From positions 23,593,466 to 23,657,465 of the forward strand of contig OX345636.1 in NCBI GenBank assembly GCA_947044365.1: 64,000 bases of DNA, given 5' to 3'. The position numbers and the translations under genes were made by a program. Below are positions 11,357 through 25,500 of the stretch, piece after piece. Under the pieces are notes generated by a model. That model ran no database searches. It was not told the origin of the DNA and was given only the letters and a program-made list of their open reading frames with translations. The stretch comes from Petrosia ficiformis (lineage: Eukaryota; Porifera; Demospongiae; Haplosclerida; Petrosiidae). Position 1 is the stretch's first letter. Each line of letters opens with the position of its first letter.

Positions 11357-11360
11357 TTAA

Positions 11361-12777
11361 GACGATATTTTTATCTGATTATACTGTCTGACCACTTTTG
11401 CTAATGATTGCAAGGATAGGTAATTACAGTGAAACCTCCCTTAATAACAGTTCTATTGCAATATTCCCACTTAAGTTTTGTTACTCAATAAAAATACATG
11501 GGTTTAAAACAAATATAGAGAAAAAAATTACCGTTTAGCTGTAGAAAATCCAGTTGAAACGGTTACGAGGTACTTGCACTTTGGGGACTCTAAGCAGTGT
11601 GGTAGGTCATATAGTTCAACACTGCAGTTTTCTAGCTGAAGGTATAGCACTCCTATGTTGGTTGGTGATATTATCAATTAGTTTAACAAAAGTGTTCTTT
11701 AATTAATGATAAACGATTTAAAACCAGTCTTGCATGCATAGCGCGCGCATTGTCTTTAGAGGGGAGGGGCTAATAGGGTACATACATACAGTGGGGTAAC
11801 GGTGTGTACGGAAATGCGTGGGCGTTTCCGATCCTTTATACGTAGTCTATACAATCTATGCTCAAACAACATGGATATGATAACCCCAACGATTCCAGGC
11901 CTAAACTGGGGGCTCCGCCCTCAAAGACCCTCCCACTTTGTCACCAACGAGAACATGAACAGGAATGTCGCTAAGGCTTCCGTACATATTGGACTGTTGC
12001 TACAGAGGATTTTAGTTGCGTTGACACAATTATTCCGTTCCGTAACCACACCCTCCATATAATAGTACATAATTTTATATGGAGCTGGAGCTGGAGCTGG
12101 AGAGTGTGGTTACGGAACGGCGTTGAGCGTGTACCGTAAATAATTCAATTATGGACTAACCCGTAAGGGTTTAATGAATAATTGTTGTGCTGAGTAACCT
12201 GACCGCATTAATTAGATATAATACGGCCACAAGGAGGTGGTTTCCCGTAGCTAGCCAGAGTCATTTTGTACTTTTTTCTCAGAGGGATATATATATATAA
12301 CTCCATTTTCTAGTAAGTGAATTATAAATTATGTGTTTTCAAAATTAGTGATAGTGATTTTCATAGTTTGTTTGTACAATATGTATGTTGTATCATTCAC
12401 GCACCCAGTTTTTTGCTGCCAAACACGTTTTGTAGTGTAATAGAGTTTGTTGATAAGTCATGAAAATGATAATAAATGGTGGTTTGTTTACATGTATTAA
12501 ATATCATTATGCATTCTTTTATTTTTGGACGTCATTGACAGCTTAAAGCTGCATATTGAGCAACATACATGTACATGTGTATTTTAGATCACTTCATTTA
12601 AACATTCATTTAAATATATATATATATATATATATATCAGTATAAATAATTGAAGCTTTCCCATTTCAAACTTTTATTTATGCCCTATTTATAATGTTAT
12701 TGGGTGTATTGATCACTTAAGTGGTATTAGGTGTATGAGGTATCACCTGTGACTAAGTTATTTTAATAACTACTAAG
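11361..12777. other. Intergenic region between the transposon and the UBAN gene
   Basis: No exon supported. A GC-richer patch around 11730-12250 contains GCGCGCGC and a strong inverted repeat (12035-12120). By position it could hold promoter sequence for the divergent epimerase-like and UBAN genes, which would have been under 2.5 kb apart before the insertions. An (AT)n run lies at about 12613-12637. Confidence 0.35.
12035..12120. repeat. Inverted repeat with an internal GGAGCT tandem expansion
   Basis: CCGTTCCGTAACCACACCCTCCATATAA (given here only by its arms: CCGTTCCGTAACCACAC at the left) pairs with GTGTGGTTACGGAACGG at the right. The right arm has gained three GGAGCT units, so the palindrome is asymmetric. 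It could be a small foldback element. Confidence 0.65.
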
Positions 12778-13278
12778 CAGGGTTGGGGCCGATTACAAAG
12801 ACATGATTACGATTACACCATGATTACTGAGACTGATTACGATTACAATTATGGTCAAAAAATGCTGACGATTACGATTACAAAACCATGATTACGATTA
12901 TGATTACAATTACATACATTTTTTTTCTTGGAAACAGGAAATGAACAATAACTATTAGATTTTAACTATTATATCTTATGATTTATGAACAATAACTATT
13001 ACATCTAATGAACATTAACTTTTCAAAAAGTTCATCACAGAGAAGGCACTCTTTAGGTCTAAAGATTTTTTCAGCAATGGAAAAAAGTTTCTCAACTCAC
13101 TCAATAAAAGAGCCCAGCTGCTTGTGAAATTATCAATAATCTTCAATGATTACAGACGATTACATATGATTACAGAGCATGATTACGATTACATAAAGTT
13201 TTGAAGATGTGATTACAATTACGATTACAATTACACAAAAAGTGTAATCGATTACAATCGTAATCGGCCCCAAGCCTG
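12778..13278. mobile_element. hAT-type MITE (501 bp) built of GATTAC subrepeats
   Basis: Flanked by the 8-bp direct repeat CTACTAAG (12770-12777 and 13279-13286). Ends are inverted: CAGGGTTGGGGCCGATTAC against CAGGCTTGGGGCCGATTAC on the complement. Both subterminal zones are arrays of GATTAC/AATTAC words, which by analogy with other hAT elements could be transposase-binding repeats. No transposase is encoded. It lies about 230 bp upstream of the UBAN gene's start codon. Confidence 0.88.
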
Positions 13279-13513
13279 CTACTAAGTGACTATATCAATT
13301 ACTAGCCATCTAATATCAAAAATTACTACCTAAACTGTTACATTACCCATCCCTATGTGCCACATCCTGATATTTCTGGCAGCAATATGGTTTTGGGCAT
13401 ATTTTTCTTGCTGGAGACTTTATGCTTGAATGTTTAAATTGATCTTGGAGTGATTGTATACACAATGTACATGATTTTCTTCATCCTTGTGTGATGTGTG
13501 ATAACTACAGATA

Positions 13514-16500
13514 ATGGCAACTGGCTCTCAGAATACTAGTAGTCAGTGGGACAATCCTTATGGACAAGAGGAAACTCCTGCTGAATTGAAGAAGAGGAAA
13601 AGGAAAGAAGCAAAAGAGAAAGAAGCAAAAGAGAAAGAAGCAAAAGAGAGAGAGAAAAGGGAAGCAAAGGAGAGAGAGAGGGAAGCAAAGGAGAGAGAGA
13701 GGGAAGCAAGGGAGAGAGAGAAGGAGGCAAGGAGGAAGGAAGTGAAGGAAAAAGAAACAAAAAAGAAGGAAGCAAATAAGAAACTTAAAAAGCAAAAACA
13801 TGGTGAAGGCAATAGTAGTGATAAACACAGTCAAGGACAACCACATAATCCAGACACAACAGATCGCTTAAGTAATCCTAATATTCCTGTCGATTTAGAT
13901 ACAACGTGGGCTGAGTTTACCGGAGAAGGAAGGATGTCAAGTGCTCTCTCTGATTCTCCTTTGTCACCTTCGTCCACTCAAAAAATGGAAAGTGTTTCAG
14001 TGATGCCAAATAAGGTACATGTAATTGTATCATTAATTTATGAATATTTGTACCTGTACATGTACTTAATGAATAAATGTGTTTGATATGCTGTGGGACA
14101 TTGTATTTTTTGTTGCATAATATATACATGTACATGTACATTGTTTAAAAATATTTCCATGATCAGGAAAAATGCAGCTTTAATAGTGCAATGCTTTTTG
14201 TGTTGTACTATATACTACAGTATTGTGAGAATTGGATTTTTTTGTGGTTATTAGTGGCTGTGTACCATAATTGAATTTTCATGATACATGTATCTATCTA
14301 TGGCATATACATGTTCACACACAAAATGTATTTACAATGTACATGTGTTTACACAAGAACAAGACTGCAATATACTATTAATGTAGGTGTGGATAGTGTT
14401 AGTATAATGGGTTGTTCACTGTGAAGAGCTTTGGTCATGCCACTAATCCAACAACCCTACATAAATATAACTAGAGTAAAACCAAAACAAAGTAGCTATG
14501 GTAATAGGTAGGGTTGTTGTATATACATGTATATATAACCATATGCAGTCCAAATAAATAAGTGTGAAATTCTTCAAACTTCAAACTGCTTGTTATACTC
14601 AGGAGAAGGTTTACATTAACTTACATACACATATATGTACTTTTATATGTACATGCACTTAACAAAAGTATTTCAAAACCTATTTTGATGGCCCACAAGT
14701 CCATCCCTATGATGCTTTTTGTTGAGGTATGGGTATATATGTGTTGTGTACTTAAGAAGCTATTTTGGGGCTCGGTCAATTAATATTGGGCATGGCATAT
14801 GCAACTTGTACAAGTTTACATTGATATCAGCAGAGCAACATTATAAGAATACAAGAATCTAACAAGTACATGTAAAAAAAACACAAAACAATGTTGACTT
14901 TCTGATATTAGGAAGTCATCAGCAGTGATAAGTTAGAACCTTGAAGGTGTACTTCAGTTTCATCAATCTGTGTACTTAGACTGGTGTTACTGCCATCAGC
15001 AATCAATGATAGTCACCAAAAAGCAATCATAGGAATACTTTTTCCAGTACTTTGTTTGGATAATTATTGCAGATCAGAAATTATTAAATTTTAAGAAGTA
15101 CGTTTGTGTATTTCAAATATACATACTTATTTGAAACTCATCATAGTAAAAAGCATACGTGTATGCACATGCTATGATACATGTACAATTGTACATAGGG
15201 TATAGATGTATATGTATATGTATATACTATATACATTTACAATTTTACACATACTTCTTTTGTGTACTGCTTTCAGGAAGTATTTCTAATTCTTCCTGAA
15301 ATTCCTGGTGGTATATCGCAGGATGACACAGAATCTGATCATTTATCTTCAGATCATGAGATGAAACAACAGTTAGAAAAAGAAAAAGAAAGTGACCATC
15401 CTTCTACCAGTTCACATCTACAAACTCAAAAAGTGGATAAAGGGGATACCAGTCTCGAATTTAGCTTAGTAAATGAAAAAGCCAAGCTTGTAGCTGAGAA
15501 GTTAGAACTTGAAACTCAGCATATGGCTTTAAAAGAAGACAATGATATGCTGAAGAATAAAGTAGAGAACTTTACGAAACAGAATAAAGATTTAAGTCTG
15601 GAGCTTAGTCAAACAAAGAATGAATTACAATACACAAAGGAGAGCATGGAGAAAGAAAAGCAAGATGCATTAAATGCACTTTCATTAGTAGAAACAGAGA
15701 AAGCCACACTTGTAACGAAGCTTCAGCTTGATCTTCAAACTGCTGAAGCTGTAAAAATAGAGCTTCAAAATGACAAAGAGTATTGGTCAAGATCTCAGTC
15801 TTTTAAAGAAGAGGAATTGAAAGAGAAACTGGCTTCTGTTCAAAAAGAGTTGACTAAAGCCACAGCTACCAAAGCAGCTATACAAAAAGAGTATATTCGT
15901 GTTCATGCTCAATATGAAGAACAACAGAAGAGTGTCGATCGATTAAAAACAGAATTGTCTACAGCACAAGAGGGAATGAAACTCCGAGATATAACTATTG
16001 GAGAACTGAACGGGAGAATAAAAGAGCGAACTGAAACTAGAAACATTCAACTCCAGAAAGATAAGATCTCCTTGAAAGAGAAGGAGGAGGAGATTCAACA
16101 TCTTCAGCACAAAAACCAAGTACTTAAAGAAGACATGAAAAAGAGAGATGAAGAGCTTTTGAATGCAATCACAGATTATGAGGAAATGAAAAAAGACTTT
16201 GAGAGAATTTCAAAGGAACTGGAGGAGAAGGCAAATGAGATTGATAATCATGCAACTGAACTAGTTGTTGTGAAAGAACAAACAGAAGAAAGTTGCAAAG
16301 AAGGCTTTGAGAAAGACAAGATGGAATTCCAAAGGAAATTGCACCAAGAGCAAGATGAAATCAATGATATAGCAACAGAATGCATTGCAAAATTAGAAAG
16401 GGATTTGAAACAGAAGGAAGAGATAATCACACGACAATCTCAGGAGCTGGAGCGAAAAGAACAGATGCAGGGTAGTCATTTTGAGGGTGAAGAAGGAGTA

Positions 16501-19500
16501 CATTTACATGTAAGTAAATCCTCAAATCCTATTAGAGATGTGCAATACAGGTATAGAATAGTATTGTGTATCGCTGCCAAAAATATCACAATATACAATG
16601 TATATATATTATCGCACAGATACCGGCGAGTTGGATACAGCGTTACCACGAGTCCGAAGGACTAGTGGCACACTGTATCCAACGAGTAATATTTCCCGGG
16701 TATCTGTACGATAAATTTATTAAATAATGCTTGTTTTTGCCTATTATTACTTAGCAATACTTTACTATTCAAACTATCATGATAAAGATGGTCATCTTGA
16801 AGCATTTAAAAGTTAAATCCCAATCCGGTAGCTATCTCGGGCAACCTCCAACCCGAAAAGAGACTTTCAGCACTGAACATATAAAACATCTCTACTTTCA
16901 CATTTTATCATAAACAAAACTTGCCTTGTTCAGAATTTTATCACAACTCATGTTTACTATTTTCACCATTGCAAAATTAGACAATTTTTACTTAGCAACA
17001 TATGACACACAATGCAATAAAACTTATGGTCAGGTGATTTTCCGTGCAACAAAACTTCCGGTCATGTGACCAGATAAAATACTGGAAAATATTGTCATAG
17101 TGTGTGATTTGAATGTCTAATTGGGATTCGTTGTTTCTATGGTAAACATTGTTTGCTAAGATACAGTATTACGATATTTAAAATACTTATAAAATGTTCT
17201 GTTTGGTTGTAGTTGTCAAGAAATAGTAAAAGAAATCAATCAAAGTTATGCACACTACCTTATATTGCTTTTAAGTATAAAATTACACAAATTGAAAAAA
17301 CTATAGGTTTGCTAAATTGCCTATTCCAGTGTATTGATACACCCAAAAGCTACTATTTATCAGGATATTGAATGGAAATATTGAACTAGTGACGTATTGC
17401 ACATCTCCTATGATCTCTTTTTGTGTGTGGTGATTACTTGGATACACATGTACTTTCTTTCCTGCCTTAAATGCACATATACATGTACACAGTAGTACAG
17501 TTTTGGAGCTCTTCACTGTCTTCTTTGTATATTATGATTTTGTATTCTAGAGTAGCTCATAAAGTATTGTTTGATATTTAGAAAGAGCAGTAAGTGTACA
17601 AATTAAAGTAGCTGAATAACAAGCTTTTAAAGGTTGAATTTAAATTCATGTCCTTATAAGTATGGTTGGGCCAGCCATAGTGAAATTTTTAACTATTACT
17701 AGATAGTTGAACGACAGTGAATACTATCACAATAGTGAAACTAAAATTTGGACACAGATTCTAAGCATTTTCCATTTGTAATAGAGAAACTAAGTACTCC
17801 CATACATCACTCTTAGAGCACTCCAACAGGAAAACCTCCAGTCGATCTCATCAGAAATATTCCTTCACATGTTTTTTCATGTAGTTGTGGATATGTTGAG
17901 GCGAGACAATGTCAAATGCACATGCCCGTAACTATATGTCCAATATCATAATAGTACTTTTTAGCTATCACTGTCATGATAGTAACACTGACAATAACAA
18001 TAGTCAGCCTTGAACATTTTGGAGGTTGGGCATTAAAGGAGCTCTGCTGTCTGTTAAGGTTTTTTTTATGGAGCGATTGATTTGGAAACAAATTAATATT
18101 AATAACCATAAATAAATTTCTCATTTACAGACGCAATCAACTGGTGGTGCTGGAGCCTCACCTCATACTAGTTTATCAGAGGAGGGTAAGAAACTTGTTG
18201 ATCTTTATCAACAGGTGGCAGCTAAAGATGATAAGATAGCAGATCTTGAGAAGCAGTTGCATGTCATGACCATGGAATCAACTTCTTTAAAGGAAACAAA
18301 GAAGCAGCTTGAGCAGATGATGCAAAGAGGAGAAGGGAGTGTACAACATAGAACAGTGACTCCAGACCACATGGCTCTTATAGCACAAATGGATGAGTAC
18401 GACAAGGCATTGCAAGATATTAAAGCTGAAAAACGTGCAATGAAACGTGTTGAAGCCAAAAATATCGAATTAGTGGCGGAGGTAGATAGGCTCAAGCAAG
18501 AGCTTTTGCAGTTTAAAAAAGATGCACAAAGTGGGATAGGAGTATCCGGAGCACTGACCAGACCAAACACATCTGAAGAAGCCGTCATTTGTTCTTATAA
18601 TTCCTTAGTTGGAAACAGTGACTTGGTAAAAGAACAGGAAGAAGCTAAAAAACCCATGGACATTGTTAACGAAGGAGACAAATTACAGCAAATTACAGCA
18701 GAGTATGAAGATTTGTTGAAATATACCAAAGGTATCAGCCAGGCTTTAAAAGAAAGAGAAGAACACATTAATAAACAAAGTACAAGGATTGCTCAGCTTA
18801 GAAAAGAAGCAGAGGTTAGTAATTTTTGTTATTTGAATGAAAGCACTAATATGAAAGGATGGTTATTGTGTGTGTTTGTACAGTGTATGTAGAGGTGTGC
18901 CACAATCATTAATTTTGTGAAATACATCAAAATGTTAGTAGTCCAACATAATTCTGACTTGCACTGCTACATGTGACCTAATTTTCAAAAAGGGAAAAAT
19001 TCCAGGAAAATAATTTTGATCAAAAAGACAAAATGCTGGAGAGTGCATGTAGTTAATTACAGAGCATGTCTTAATTGAGTTACAATATATTGACTATACC
19101 CATAATGAATATGCCATGCTAGGTAAAAGAGCTGCAGCCTTTTTGTGAAATGAAGCAAATAGTAGTTGATATTAGGGAGAGTACATGTAGTAAATAAAAA
19201 TAAATCCCTTCATTTAGTTAACAGAATTAAGCAAATGTACCTTCATACATGTAAGTAGGCTTTCAAAAACATTAAGATAGTGCTGGAACTGGTGATCAGT
19301 AAACAACTCTGTCACTACTTCCTCTGAAACTTCTTCATCTATGCTTTTCTAATATCAGCTACATGTGTATTTCCTTCTTTTGATTAGCGGACAGTCAGCT
19401 CCTAGACTTGTACATTTTCTGGCATGGTACCCACACATTATGGCTGTGGTCAATATATTCTTAAATTTCAATTTGATAAAGATATTATCTGTTTTGCTTT

Positions 19501-22500
19501 TAAATTATTTAGAAGGGAGTTGCACCTTCCAACCCTTCGTTTTTCATTGATGTGCTCCTGGTACTAGCAGAGATTTTAGCTCATCACCTGTAATTAATGG
19601 GCAGCCATTTTTTCCATACCATCCCTGCATAGAGAGTACTACCGTACTCTCTCATAATAGAACTGGAACGGATCCTGTTCTTTACTATTTGGATTCAATA
19701 ACGGTTGGGTATCTGGAAAATTGCTGTAAAACATGGACTTGTTTGCACTAAAATGTACAGTATTACATCACCCTTTTGGTGTGATGAACTGCAATAGATG
19801 TTTATACAAGCAGCATTGGTGTGTGTACAGATTGTGGTGCATTTTACAAGCCAAAAAAGCTGGTAACATGGCACTAGACACTTATTAACTGCTATTTTAT
19901 TGCAATTTGGATTTCACGTGTTTATTTTTTGCACATGCGCAAACATTAAACGAGTACCCGGATACAAAGAAACATATCCGGATGTTCAGTTCATCATTTG
20001 GATAATCGGGTATCCGTTCCAGTCGTACTTCATAAAATAAATAATTAGTATTCTTATTGCTCACTGTTGTTCTCTTATTTTACAGTATTACCAGAGTGAA
20101 AATGGGAAGTTGGCTGCTCTAAATAAACTGTTGGATGATGGTGGTTATCAGTTGCAAGAGGAAGCCTCGACAGCACAGAAAAGTCTTTTTCGTGTCAAGG
20201 TTGATAATCATTTCAGTTCTAAAATAATATGTACATGTAATACATGTGTGTGATTGTGTAGTTCCATAATGTTGGTACTTCTATTAGTTCACAAAGCAAC
20301 ATCAATTGTTTGTGAAAAAGCAGTACAGGAAGCAAATGAAAATGGTTATTGATAAGTTTAGGAGGAAAGTACTAACTGGACTGATGTGCAGGGATGGTTT
20401 TTTCAGGAATTTACCCAAGGGGGATAAGAAGTGGGTTAAGCAGTTAAAAGGGGGTAGGACAGGGTGCAGTGTGTGTAGCCAGTGGTGTGGAAACAGCCAG
20501 TCATTCTAGTGAAGGTCCTGTAGATTGAAACTGATCTGTATTCAAATTTCAACTGTTATAACTTAGGACCAAACGTGTTAAGAAATTTCAACACACTTTG
20601 TTTAATAATTCAAGTCTACTAGTACCTTGATTAGAGAACTACATAAACTAACTACTAGCATTTTTAGTTTTTGATGTGATGTTTTGATTACATACAGTCA
20701 TACACAATCAGACTGACCAAAACCATCCTGGATACCTAAGCTCATATCTTCATTTGTGGTTGAGTATCATCCCTATCTCCATCCCCATCCCCATCCAGCC
20801 TCAAACCAAAATGTGAGAGCAGTAGCTCAACAAATACTACGTGTTTGAAGATTTGATTTACTAGAGTAAAAGAGAATGGAGCAATCTTATCACTCTTATA
20901 ATTATCCTTCTCCACCACACACATGTAGCGAGAAAACTGAATGCATGGCTTTAGAATTTGTCAAACTATCAAAGCATTACTGTACTGTCGTAGCATAGAG
21001 TAATTATTTTAAATTTTCAAATTATTGTGGCAATGATACAAATTTCATGTTAAAATAACCATTAAAAAGTATCTCAGGAGGTTCCTGGAACACTAATCAA
21101 AAGTAGGTTGCAGTGTGACCTTATTACTTGTTTCAAATACTTACATGTAGTACATGTACTTTATGGTACCATGGTGGCGAAGACATTTCTAAAATAATTC
21201 TTCAAGGCTTCAATTCTTATAGCTATATTCAAAAGTTGCTTTATCTCACATTGTGTCAAAGAATTGTATATGCCATTCGTGAAGTGTGCAGGCGGAAATG
21301 TTTAAGATGTTTCTCTAGCAGCAAGTTGCATTCCTTGTTCATAAAATATGACTCCTTTTGATGTTGTAAACCTTCAAGAAAACAATTATACACACATGAG
21401 CATTGAGATCAGAGGTACTCTTAAGAACAGTTTAGAATGAAGGAACTGATAAATCATGAATGTTGATGTGAACATGTACACTTTACAGTGTATATGTTAT
21501 GTTATTGGTTTAAATAATCATGTTTCTTTTCTTGTTTCCTTTTTCAATAGAATGAAGTATCTGAAGTCACTCAAAACAATGAAGAATTACAGAGATCGAT
21601 TCGGGAGTTGGAATTAACTATCGAGAGTAAGAACAAGGAAATTGAAGAGCTAAACACTGCACTTGACCAAAAGCACCAGCGCCTTGTGGTAGCTAATAAT
21701 GAGTTGAAAGAGGTAAATGAATCATTTGTTATTTACAGATAAAAGAGTTCCGGAACAAAAGTTGAAACTTGAATGCAAATAATACTTCTTCTATGTTATT
21801 TCTAGTTCTGCAAGAAAGGTTTTGGTGTACTGTTATACATTACTAACAGTTGTTTTTAAGGATGCTTTCATTGTTTGCCCCAGAGGGTGTCTAGGTGTCT
21901 CCTGATGCCTTAGTACTTACCTGAGATATCTAAAGTTGGTAAAAGTTAGGTAAAAACTAAAAAGAGGACTTGTCCCTCCATAATAAGTATAATTTCAAAT
22001 TTTCACGTAAGGGTAATTAATATGGTTCACACATGTTTTAACGTGGGTGGCTATTGCCGACTCTCCTTATTGTCTGGGGCTAAGATTCAGAAAATTCAGT
22101 GACATTGAAGTTGGGGAACCTGTCCCCAAGATGAAGAAGCACTTTCAGGCTCACTGGAAATGCAATTTTGCTTAGCTGCAGTAGAACATGGTTGTGTATT
22201 TCATATTAATGAACTCCCTGATGAATGAAGATCAGACACCCAATGATGTGAACATGGGGCTAATGCTGGCTGCTTTTACGTGATTACTGGATATTTGAGT
22301 AGAAAGTAGTTTGCCATCGGTAGTGTAAAATTAAAACGAACATGTATTCATGTGTATACATATCATGAAACAGGGATTTAGAGAGCCCTGTAATTTTAAT
22401 ATAATTTAATAAACTGCTAGTATGACTAATTATTGTATTGTGTGTTTTGAGATATAGACTTGTATCTGTCTGGTCACACAAATACATCCATTGTTTACAA

Positions 22501-25500
22501 TGTAATTGCATTGTGGAATTTGTGGAATAGCTATAAGTTAAATACATATACAACACTATACAATAGTTACACATGCATGTATGTGTAACTATTTTATTTA
22601 CTACTACTAATGTTGTTAAGTAGCAGTGTTTTATCGTTTTTAGATTCGTGAAAGTGCAGTAAATGAAGTGAAAAAACAGGTAATTTAAGATTATGAGGAT
22701 TAATTTTATAGTTAGCTAGTTTAATGATTCAATGGCTTCATTTTCCCCTTGTGGATGTTGTATAGAGAATTGATAATTTTTATGGTAAAAATTATAAAGA
22801 TGATCTTCTGATTGGCAGGAACAAAGGAGGGCTGCATTTGTAAATATATAATAATACTGCTATTAGTTTTCCTGCAAAGTGCTGGTTGTTACACTTATGT
22901 CTATACATTTTGTTATGTAATCTTCCCCTTTCATAGCATGAAGTATCTCATGGATTACAAGTAAAGATTCAGGAACAAAAAGAGGTAGAAAAAAGCTATA
23001 TAATTATAATAATAATTGATGAGATGCCAAATTTGAGATTTACAACCTTGCAGATGCCACCAAATTCAAACATCATGTGTTATATGTATGGGTATTACCA
23101 GGGAGCTTATGAGCGGCACGAAGGAGCATCAAACTGCACTAACCATCTGTTGTCTAATCACACTTTAAGCAAAACTCAAAATCTGGTCAAAAGGCCAGGT
23201 TTAAGCCAAGCCAAGAAGAAAGCTTGAATACAAGGCGGTTTCAAATCCTGCTCCAGGTAACAAACTAATCATCATGCACTTATTTCATTAGAGATATTGC
23301 TGTTGTTGTTGTCTATTAATAGTCCTTTTGTACACCAACACACTGACTGTACTTTGACACTTTTTTTAGAGTTTGGTAGGACCTATCCTTTGCTGACTAT
23401 ATTAGTATCTGGAATTATATAGACTACTTCTACTCATCTTGACAGACATAGTGACTAATAATAATTATTTTTATTTTCTTATCACGCCCACTTAAATCAC
23501 TTACGCAGTTTACAGTGGTTTGCCATATAAGGCAGTTTGCACAAGTGTGATTTGACAACAGATGGTTTGCAAAATATACTAAAGTTTGATGCTCCTTCGT
23601 ACTGCTTTGCAGCACTCACAAGCTCCTGGTATTACAAAAGTACATACATGCTGAGGAAAACTGGTATTATATAGGAGTCAATACCAAGCACAGTTACTTT
23701 TTATGGTCATCCCTATGATTGATTTCCTACATACGTGTGAATGTGTATATGTGCTTTTACATAGTTAAAGATGTTATGTCATTCTAGTGTGCTTAGTGAA
23801 TTAATTGATGTGTGGCATGAATCAACATACTCTTTAGCTGCATTGTAGTGTACAGTGTATTGTAGCTTATCTCAGATATACATTTCTGTTTATCTCATCC
23901 TTTCTAGCTGGCTCATTCATGTGTGTGTTTAGTAGTTGTTAGTGATGTACTGACCAACACCAATTTCCCAATGGTGGTATAAGCCCATAAGCCTACATGT
24001 ACCTCGAGTTGGGAGATATCTGGCATGTAACTTTTCAAACTCCTTATTAGGGCTGTACAAATGGTGACACAGAGGAGACAAGCTAAAAATGAACACTTAG
24101 TAGACTTAAATTATATGTATTTGGCTATTTCAGGTGTGAAAATTCTATATTCAAAAGATGCAACTAACTTCTATTTCCATACATACACTAGGAGCTCGAA
24201 TTGGCTAAGAAACAATTACAGAATGCAGTTGATGATAATATTCAGATTACTAGCAATTTTAATGCTAAACAACGAGTGATAGATGATCTTAAACAACAAC
24301 TTCAGCATGAGGTTATTGTGTTTTGTCATTTCATTTATTTTGTGTACAGTACTCCTGACCAGTTGTTAATTTAATGCTGTAGATTACTTTATTATGTTTG
24401 AATTAATAGCAGTATTCTCTGACAGTCAGTGCAATCACTCTGCTGAAGCTGAAACATCAAAACATTGAAGCATTGATACTTGCACACAAGCTACTGAAAG
24501 CATACACTCTTGTAAATCTGGGTGTTGTGTACATGTACATGTTATTGTTGTTTTAGCATGACTACAGTGACCACTTTTAGTTATAGTTATAGTATGCCAA
24601 ACTAGTTGTAGTTTAATTAGCTAAAATAATATTAGGCTTCCTAAAAGGGTTTTAGTTTTAGTTAACTAACTAAAAGTGTCTATTATTAGCCAGTTTTCAT
24701 TTTACATGTAATTAGTAATAGTTATTGCAGTAGACTTGTAATTTAGTTACAGTTTAATTAACTAAAAGTCACAATGCCTGGGGTTTTAGTTATAGTTATA
24801 CATGTACATGTAGGTGTCGTAACTGGAACTTATCACTGGCAACCTTCTGAACTGTTACAAATTACGCTTGAAGTAGTATTTCACTAGGTCCGTAGTCGAG
24901 GAGGTTTTTTGAGCGTTTCAGTTGAACTGAATGAAACATAAATTTGTGTTTTTAATTGGCATTAGTACCAAAATGTAAGTAAAGCTGGGTTGTATTGAAA
25001 TATCAGCACTGATATACTGATATATTGGTAAAACACGTTGAAATATGGTCACCCCACCAAGGGATAAACATTATCACCTACTAACAAACCTATACAGACT
25101 ATACTAACAAACTAATTAACACTCTGTCAAAATGTCTACTCTCTATTCATATTAGGTGTTGTCTTTACAAAATGAACTAGAACTTGAGAAAGCACAGGTA
25201 GATTATAGTTTGTATGGCCTAAAATGGTTTTTTGCATGAATTTTCAAATTGAGGTATTTTTATATACACTAGTAGACCTTACTTGCATGTTGATGTCCAG
25301 TTATGGGCCAAAGGGCTATCTTTATTTACAAATGTGGTTTTTTCACTTACATGTTTACATATCATTCCAGGGGATTGGTCAATTATTGCATGTAGCGTAC
25401 AAAGATTGTGCAGGAAATAAATAATAAGTTGTTGCATTTTAGACACTTGAGAGAACTCAACAAAGGATCATGACAAAGCAAACATTGGGATACTTTTCTC

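Noticed and set aside
11802..12062. 86-codon plus-strand ORF in the spacer before the UBAN gene
   Set aside because: No recognisable domain, no splice context, and it runs into the 12035-12120 inverted repeat.
13505..13846. Leu/Phe/Ser-rich minus-strand ORFs
   Set aside because: Shadows of the Lys/Glu-rich purine tract of UBAN exon 1.
16510..16665. C-terminal extension of the exon-2 reading frame of the UBAN gene
   Set aside because: It passes a strong GTAAGT donor at 16510 and enters a family C MITE, so it is intron read-through.
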